DNA from: Proales similis
Taxonomy: Eukaryota > Rotifera > Eurotatoria > Ploima > Proalidae
DNA length: 64,000 bases
Assembly (NCBI GenBank): GCA_019059635.1
Contig: JAGVRJ010000002.1
Location: forward strand, 2,108,001-2,172,000
Direction: 5' to 3'
The translations under genes were made by a program, and so were the position numbers. Under the pieces are notes generated by a model. The model was not told where the DNA came from. It searched no databases and worked only from the letters and a program-made list of their open reading frames with translations. Shown here piece after piece: positions 57,740 to 64,000 of the stretch. Within the stretch, counting starts at the first letter, position 1. Each line of letters opens with the position of its first letter.

Positions 57740-58320
57740 TTAGCACCTCTAATTATGAGCAGTCACTTCAACTTTATTTCAGTTGAAATGAGTGATCAAT
57801 CAATTCGCTTTGTCCTGTTTTCCCTTTAGAATCTGATCGCTTTTAGAGAATAAGAATCGTTACAAATATACAGTTTCTTTTTAGTTTATGTCTTCTTAAA
57901 AATTAAACTTTGCGCCGGTTTTGAATAAAGTATTGCTACATACGCGGGCTGTTCTTTCCGAATTAGGTCAACTGGGATAGCGCGAGGCAATTGCGAGGTG
58001 TGTCTGTGGCGTTTGGGTATTTCCGCATCTGTTAGCTTCTATCAAAATGCTGCTTTTATTTTTGCTCTCTGTCGGAATGGTAAGGTAAAAAGAAATGAGA
58101 AATACCTAACCAACAATTCGTTTATATAATTGATGGTCGTCTTCGATTGAAATTAAATGAAAAGCCTGGAAATGAGTCAAGCGATCAATTCTAAGCTAGC
58201 TAACTGACTTGGGTAATTCACCAGACGAGCATTAAAATCAAAAGGGCGCAACATTTTCCTGCCTCAGCCTTGCCACTGTCAAAATTAAACGAAAAAGGAA
58301 AATTGAATTTCAGATAGAAA
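57740..58320. other. Spacer between GPCR copies a and b
   Basis: No gene recognised. An aataaa at about 57925 may end copy a. Confidence 0.35.
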
Positions 58321-59310
58321 ATGAATGTCACCAGTGAAGAGGAGCAAATCGATTCCTACCATCGTGGAACATACATTGTGCACATTATAGTGGGAGCATT
58401 CATAGGTCCGATCGGAGTGGGGCTCAACTTTTTCTCGGCTTTTGTATTTCTCACCAACCGAAAGCTGAACCACAAGACCAACATGGGCCTCCTGTATGGC
58501 GCTGTGGCTTTGGCCGACGCCGTCACTCTTCTCATGATTGGAATTGTTTTTGATAACCTTCTACCGCTTTTGGGAATTACTCTATTGGTGTCCTTTGACA
58601 TCACTTGCAAAATAGGCCAATTCATCTGGCGCCTCACCATGCACATGTCCTCATGGCTACAAGTCATGGTCGCTTTCGAGCGCTTCTTGTTCATTAACTA
58701 TCCGACCAAGAGCGCCCATCTCCGTCAAAAGCGCGTTCTTCTCCTGATGATTCTCGCACTGTTCTGCAGCCTCTTTCTTCTGAACTCGATCAACTTTAGC
58801 TATTTTGTGCTGCGCGTCGAAGATAAAGACAATCAGACTGTTATTTCCGGCAGCGAGTGTACTTCAAACTACACAGTGACAATAATCGCTGAAAACCTAT
58901 ACAGTCTATTTCATTCGATTATACCATTTGCCTTGATGGTCTATTTTAACGCGAGAACTATTAAAAAAGTGACCAGATCGCGAAGACTTGCGAAATCAAT
59001 GAATCTGGAACACAACAATCGAGCCAAGAAGGACGCCATGTTCACTCGTTCTATGCTGGCATTGAATTTATTATTTCTCTTGTCTTTTTCAGCCTCGCTG
59101 GCGTTCTATGCCTATCAGAATATGTGGAAAATAATTAACGGTTCTCGCATCTCTGTGCTTGAGATAGCTCGCGACGAGTTCTATTTGATGATCGCCCTTG
59201 GCTTTGGCCAATTCTACCAGGCGTCAACATTCTGCATCAATTTAGCGTTCAACAAAATCTTTCGAAAAGAGACCATTCTCATGATCAAAAGTCGCAAGCT
59301 ATCTCCTTGA
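58321..59310 (+). CDS. Orphan class A-like GPCR, tandem copy b
   Basis: Single-exon gene for 329 residues, close paralogue of copy a. Shared blocks: NRKLNHKTNMGLLYGAVALA, FIWRLTMHMSSWLQVMVAF, ERFLFINYPTKSAHLRQKR and FCSLFLLNSINFSYFVLR. The ectodomain start (MNVTSEEEQIDSYH), second extracellular loop (ISGSECTSNYTV), third cytoplasmic loop and C-terminus differ. ERF replaces DRY. Ligand unknown; its difference from copy a lies where ligand and G protein contacts are expected. Confidence 0.82.
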   Translation: MNVTSEEEQIDSYHRGTYIVHIIVGAFIGPIGVGLNFFSAFVFLTNRKLNHKTNMGLLYGAVALADAVTLLMIGIVFDNLLPLLGITLLVSFDITCKIGQFIWRLTMHMSSWLQVMVAFERFLFINYPTKSAHLRQKRVLLLMILALFCSLFLLNSINFSYFVLRVEDKDNQTVISGSECTSNYTVTIIAENLYSLFHSIIPFALMVYFNARTIKKVTRSRRLAKSMNLEHNNRAKKDAMFTRSMLALNLLFLLSFSASLAFYAYQNMWKIINGSRISVLEIARDEFYLMIALGFGQFYQASTFCINLAFNKIFRKETILMIKSRKLSP

Positions 59311-59833
59311 TGAAATATTTTTAGAGATGATGAATACGACTGGTGAGAGCCGTTTGAAGCAATTTTCCATTTATATCTGTTTTAGTGCAAAGTCAAATCC
59401 AAGTGAAAATTTGCCACAAACCTAATGTTTCCTTGGCATATCTGCAGGCGGAATTCAATAATTGTTCTGGTTACTCACTTCCGCTTTATCATTCGCCAAA
59501 ATGCTTAATTGAGCTTATTCAAAAAGTCCCGCTCAGGATGTCCATTAGTTCATGACGTCTTGACAAATTAGCTAAAAGCAGATAGCGGGCGAAATTCTTC
59601 AAACATCTCATCTGGGCATAATATATCCCACTCTACTCCGATTGATTAATTTCATGCTAAAATTGATCACTTGTGTTTTCACGATTCGATGCATTTGACA
59701 GCGAGCAGGTTTTATTCTGGAGTTGTCAGCTAAGCAGACTAAGCGTAGTCTGATTTGTAGCTAGCTCATTCATCAATATTCATAAGAAGACTTCCCAATG
59801 CAGAGGCATTGTGCAAAAGCGTCTATCTAAATC
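59311..59833. other. Spacer between GPCR copies b and c
   Basis: No gene, RNA or repeat recognised. Confidence 0.35.
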
Positions 59834-60850
59834 ATGAACCAGACGAGTAGAGACGCACAAATAAAATGGTACACTCAAACCAGCAAAGAATTGAACTTTT
59901 ACTTTGGCTCAACGGTGGGCCCACTGGGCATATTTCTGAACGCATTCTCGGCGTTTGTGTTCTTCACCAACCCGAAGCTCAACAACAAGTCAAACATGGG
60001 CCTTCTGTACGGCCTGATTGCGAGTGCCGACGCGCTAACGCTCTTCACGGTGGTCATAGTGTTCGAGAACCTGCTGCCAAGTCTGGGCGTCGAGCTGACA
60101 CTTCACTCGGACGCCCTCTGCAAGCTGGGCACATTCGTCTCGCGCTTGGTGGTGCACACGTCTTCGTGGCTGCAAGCGTTCGTCGCCTTTGAACGGTTCA
60201 TGTTCATCAGCCATCCGAGCAGGAGCGGCTTTCTTCGCCACCGACACAAAGTGATGCGCGTTCTGCTCGCCATGCTTGGCGTCCTCTCCCTTCTGGACTC
60301 GATCAACTTGAGCTACTTTGTGCTGCGGGTCGAAGAGCTCGACGAAGACAACCGGACGGTGATCACGGCCAGCGATTGTGTGGCCAGCAACACGGTCACA
60401 ATCATCGCCGAGAACATGTACAGCCTGCTGCGGACCATCATTCCTTTTATCCTGATGGTTTTCTTCAACTCACGTACTGTGAGCAAAGTGATGCACTCAC
60501 GCACTCAAGTCGGAGGTCCGAACAGGCAAAATGCCAGACGAGCCCGAAAAGATTTAATGTTCGTTCGATCGATGCTTGCTCTCAATTCCCTGTTCATTAT
60601 GTCATACTTTGCCTCGTTCGCATTCTACGCTTACAGAAACATCAGGAATACGTTCTTCATGCACCGTGAAACTGTATTTAGCATCAAAAGCGACGACTTT
60701 TATCTCATTATTGTTTTGATTTTCGCTCACACCTATCAGGCGTCTACTTTTTTCATAAACTTGACGTTCAACAAATTGTTTAGAGTTGAGGTAATCAACA
60801 TGCTCAAATCTCGTTCGCTGTTTCCTCCCCAAGCCCAGTCCAGTTTATAA
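59834..60850 (+). CDS. Orphan class A-like GPCR, tandem copy c
   Basis: Single-exon gene for 338 residues, third member of the small tandem set but clearly diverged in both DNA and protein (GLLYGLIASADALTLFTVVI, SWLQAFVAFERFMFISHPSR, NTVTIIAENMYSLLRTIIPF). ERF in the DRY place; tail NLTFNKLFRVEV. Codon use is visibly richer in G+C than in copies a and b over about 59900-60480. No ligand call possible. Confidence 0.82.
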   Translation: MNQTSRDAQIKWYTQTSKELNFYFGSTVGPLGIFLNAFSAFVFFTNPKLNNKSNMGLLYGLIASADALTLFTVVIVFENLLPSLGVELTLHSDALCKLGTFVSRLVVHTSSWLQAFVAFERFMFISHPSRSGFLRHRHKVMRVLLAMLGVLSLLDSINLSYFVLRVEELDEDNRTVITASDCVASNTVTIIAENMYSLLRTIIPFILMVFFNSRTVSKVMHSRTQVGGPNRQNARRARKDLMFVRSMLALNSLFIMSYFASFAFYAYRNIRNTFFMHRETVFSIKSDDFYLIIVLIFAHTYQASTFFINLTFNKLFRVEVINMLKSRSLFPPQAQSSL

Positions 60851-61234
60851 TTTTTTCAATTTATTTTCTCCTCTTTTAACCGCACTTGTCAAGCTGCTTT
60901 TGCTCACTGTCCCATCAACGCTCTAAAATGCCTTGAATTTTCTTAAGACATTTTCGTCCTTTGTTTTAACTCAAATATTTCTATTTTTTGAATAAAGCAA
61001 TTTCCGAGATTTCCTCTTCGTCTTCTTCCAATCGATTTCCAACTGTGTCTGCCGGGTAGAGCTTTATTTTGTTGTTTTTTTGTTTTATTCTTATTCCTTT
61101 ATTCTTATGCGCCGTTAAAAATTTCGTTTTCGGACAACTATCGATTATTCGATTCGTTTCGTTAAATGCTTTATCTCATCAGCTTGGCCAGAAAAATTCA
61201 CACGGAGGAAAGCAAGCAAGCAATTGAGAGGAAA
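60851..61234. other. Gap before the TRPC gene
   Basis: An aataaa at about 60990 may end GPCR copy c. The remainder is the presumed TRPC promoter and leader. Nothing else recognised. Confidence 0.35.
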
Positions 61235-64000
61235 ATGTTCTCTCGGAGGAAAAAACCACGAGCGCAGATTGGCGAACTTCCAGCATCGGTGAGCTGCTTG
61301 ATACTGCCTAGTTTACTAGTAAATTTTGCAAATTGAATAAGGCAACTATCAATGAGCGGTTCTTACATGCCTGCGAGAATGGGGATTTGAGCTCAGCTGA
61401 AAAGATCTTGAATCTCGTTCCGGACTTTAACATTGACATTGTTGATAGTTTGGGCCAGACGCCACTCCGCTTGGCTATTCAAAACGAACATTTGGAGGTG
61501 ACCTTAGTTTGCTGAATTTAAAAACTCACCGGTGTGTTAAAAACATGGATCATAGATCGTTCGGCTGCTTCTCGATCGCACTGACAATTCAAAGCTGCGA
61601 GAAGCGCTTCTCCTCTCCATTTATCTGGGCCATTCGCATATGGCCGAGATAATTCTCAAACACCCCAAGTACAAAGTGATCAGCGAGAAAAAGTTCCTCA
61701 ACGAAGACTCTGACTCGTTCTGGCAATCGCCCAGCTCGGACGACGCCCAGTTCTCGCCCGATATAACTCCGCTCATTCTAGCCGCCCAGTACAATCGCAT
61801 CGAAATTGTGCAGATGCTTTTGGTCCGAGGCGATCGAATCATAAAGCCCCACGATTTTGAGTGCGAATGCAACGAGTGCAAGAATCGTCTAAAATTCGAT
61901 TCCCTTCGACATGCGCAGTCTCGTTTGAACTCCTACCGGGGACTGGCCAGCGAGGCGTACATCTCTTTGGTCAGTGTCGATCCCATATTGACGGCTTTTG
62001 AGCTCGGCCGCGAGCTTCGCTCTCTCGCTCTCAATGAGCAGTTTTTCAAAGTAAATCGACGAATGTAATTTCAAAACTACCGAGAACACTTTCCAACTGC
62101 CGCTTTTCAGAAAGAGTATCAACTTTTGGCCGAGAACATGAGCAAGTATTGCGTCAAGCTGCTCAACTACGTGCGAGGCCGGGATGAGCTGGAAATAATG
62201 CTGAACAAAAGCGGCCAGGAGGGCGAAGAGAAATTCGAGCGTCTTTCTCGACTCGATCTGGCCATGAAATGCAAAGAGAAACAAGTGGGCTATTTCACAA
62301 GTCAACAAGCCAGCACTATGCTCTAATTGCTCTAATTCAAGTTCGTAGCTCATGCCAACTGTCAGCAAAAGTTGATGGAGATTTGGACGGAAGGCTTGCC
62401 CCTGCGTGTCTATCTGCCTTTGGTTTATCTCGCGTTTATTCTCACTCTGCCCGTCACCTCAATCGCCTATGTGCTATTTCCCAACTCTAAGGTTTGCACT
62501 TTTCACATTTTTTTTTCATGCAAATGCAATCATGCATCTATTCTGCCGCTTTTAGTTGAGTGCAGTCATGAAGCAGCCGAGTTTAAAATTCGCCGCCCAC
62601 GCAACATCTCACATCTTATTCATTGCTCTTCTGATTTATTCAAGCTTTGAAAATGCTTACCAAATGAGCACAAGGCCGCTCTTCTCAACTCTATTTTCAG
62701 GCCAGAAGAGCTGTCTGCAGTGGGACCAGTCGTTCTCGAGCAGATTCTCCATCGATGATTTCCATCTGCGAGCTTGGTCGCCAAATCTAAGTCAGCTTCT
62801 CATCAGTGTCTGGGTGCTCGGTAGTTAACTGTCTAAATAGAACGTTAAGCAAGTCAATAGAGATTCTGATTTGTTTTCCTGCCCCTTTAGGTCTCGCCTG
62901 GGCTGAGATCAAGCAATTGGTAGCGAACGGCCTGCGCGACTACATGTCGAATGCCAACAACTTTATCGACTTGAGCATGATCTCCCTCTTTTCGGTTTCA
63001 TTTGGATTAAAATACTTCGCCATGCTTCTGACCTGGCTTGAAGCATCACGGTTGGAGTCTCTCTGCTTTAGCAATCGAACCACTCAACTCTCAGAACTGT
63101 TCGAAGTTTTCTACTGGCTCAGTCAAGGTGAGACGAACACACAAGCAATTTGACCTGTGTGTCAATAATTCTTTGCCAAGACCGATTCTATTGGATCCCT
63201 TTTGAGCCACTTGTCGTAGCTGAGTGCCTTATGGCCCTGGCCAATGGCTTGTGCATTGTGCGAATATGCTTTCTGCTGCCCGCGTCGCAGAATTTCGGGC
63301 CATTACAGATCACACTTGGAAAAATGATAAACGTAATCAAGCTGTTTACTTAAAATTCACAAGTCAGTTTGAATCTAGGCGGCCAATAGGACATTGTCAA
63401 GTTTCTGTTCATCTTCACAATTCTCTTTGTCGGATTCGTGTTTGCTCTAACATTCGTCTACAGCAGCTATTCAAGCGAAGCGCGAAACAATGTCGAGTTG
63501 TCGTCTCATTATTCAACTCAAGAGTTGAACGGGGGCAAACATTTCGGAACGTAAGCCATCAGAGCTGTTCGCTTTAACGGATCTTTTAGTTAATAGAGTC
63601 AAAAGAATTGTTCAGACGTTCGTCACTTTGTTCTGGTCTCTTTACTCGCTCTCTTCGTCCAGAAGCACTGAACTTGGTCCATTCAAGGCCGAACTGACAC
63701 AAACCGTCGGCTTCATCTTGTTCGCCACTTTTCAAATTCTAATGATCATCATTCTGATTAACATGCTGATTGCCATGATGACCAAGTCCTATGAGCACAT
63801 ATTGGTAAGAATCTCCTAACTTGCCCTCTCTCTCTCCTCTCTCTCTCTCTCGGTCCCTTTCAATTATTTGTTTAATTTAACCGTTGGATAGAAATATTCA
63901 GACACCGAATGGAAATTCGCTCGAACCCGTCTGTATCTGGAGTCGATTAAGGACGACGATAGTGTGCTGGCAGTTCCGTTTAATCTTCTCTCGCCCATCA
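61235..64000 (+). CDS. TRPC-type cation channel, 5' part (runs off the window)
   Basis: Eleven exons are visible: 61235-61288, 61342-61497, 61556-62050, 62111-62284, 62342-62491, 62556-62820, 62891-63127, 63181-63332, 63390-63550, 63597-63804, 63892 to beyond 64000; every junction keeps frame. Ankyrin repeats come first (LGQTPLRLAIQNEHLEIVRL, ITPLILAAQYNRIEIVQMLL), then the TRPC linker (FVAHANCQQKLMEIW), six helices with WAEIKQL before TM3, a pore stretch VTLFWSLYSLSS, TM6 ILMIIILINMLIAMMTKSYE and the TRP box EWKFARTRLYLES. It should be a Ca2+-permeable plasma-membrane channel downstream of phospholipase C. The C-terminus is outside the window. Confidence 0.92.
63825..63850 (+). repeat. (CT)n tract in a TRPC intron
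   Basis: Pyrimidine repeat within the last visible intron, serving as or next to its polypyrimidine tract. Confidence 0.7.

Noticed and set aside
1-64000. tRNA, rRNA, CRISPR arrays or bacterial operons
   Set aside because: I looked for these and saw no supportable case; gene structure is eukaryotic throughout.

Overview
The window is nuclear DNA of a small bilaterian animal with a compact genome. Genes sit a few hundred bases apart on both strands. Introns are mostly about 50-75 bases with GT-AG ends, and many receptor, channel and enzyme genes have no intron. Clear animal genes include SEC13, TTC38, a choline-transporter-like protein, a V-ATPase e subunit, folliculin, ABHD12, BAP31, a basigin/neuroplastin-type protein, a DEG/ENaC channel and a TRPC channel. 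The style would suit a miniaturised lophotrochozoan such as a dinophilid annelid, but that is inference; no species can be proved from the sequence alone.

Region 1 (1-20.1 kb) is a tandem array of an unfamiliar receptor family. Five intact intronless genes of about 800 residues (383, 5781, 12220, 14988, 17692) and two broken copies (2983, 8795) all lie on the plus strand. Each intact protein has a signal peptide, a Cys-rich ectodomain of about 430 residues and a rhodopsin-like seven-helix domain. The stretch coding for the start of the membrane domain to about TM4 is nearly identical in DNA between copies whose ectodomains and C-terminal halves differ, which points to repeated gene conversion. 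An 11-base-TIR hAT transposon relic sits between the first relic and the second intact gene.

Region 2 (20.2-50.3 kb) is a mixed block: SEC13, a double homeodomain-like protein, TTC38, a small LysM protein, a choline transporter, secreted or lysosomal proteases (astacin, an S1 serine protease, a C1A cysteine protease), V-ATPase e, an orphan GPCR, a secreted LRR protein, a type II glycosyltransferase-like protein, BAP31, a securin candidate, ABHD12, folliculin, a DEG/ENaC channel and a basigin-like protein. Several are split into small exons, and exon coordinates are given for these.

Region 3 (50.7-64 kb) holds a tandem pair of type II membrane glycosyltransferase-like genes, four intronless orphan GPCRs of about 340 residues (one minus, three plus in tandem), a cytosolic sulfotransferase and the 5' part of a TRPC channel that runs off the window. 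The glycosyltransferase pair and two of the tandem GPCRs repeat the pattern of region 1: a nearly identical core inside diverged ends. Membrane receptors and channels dominate. The best candidate for something undescribed is the large-ectodomain receptor array and its gene-conversion behaviour.
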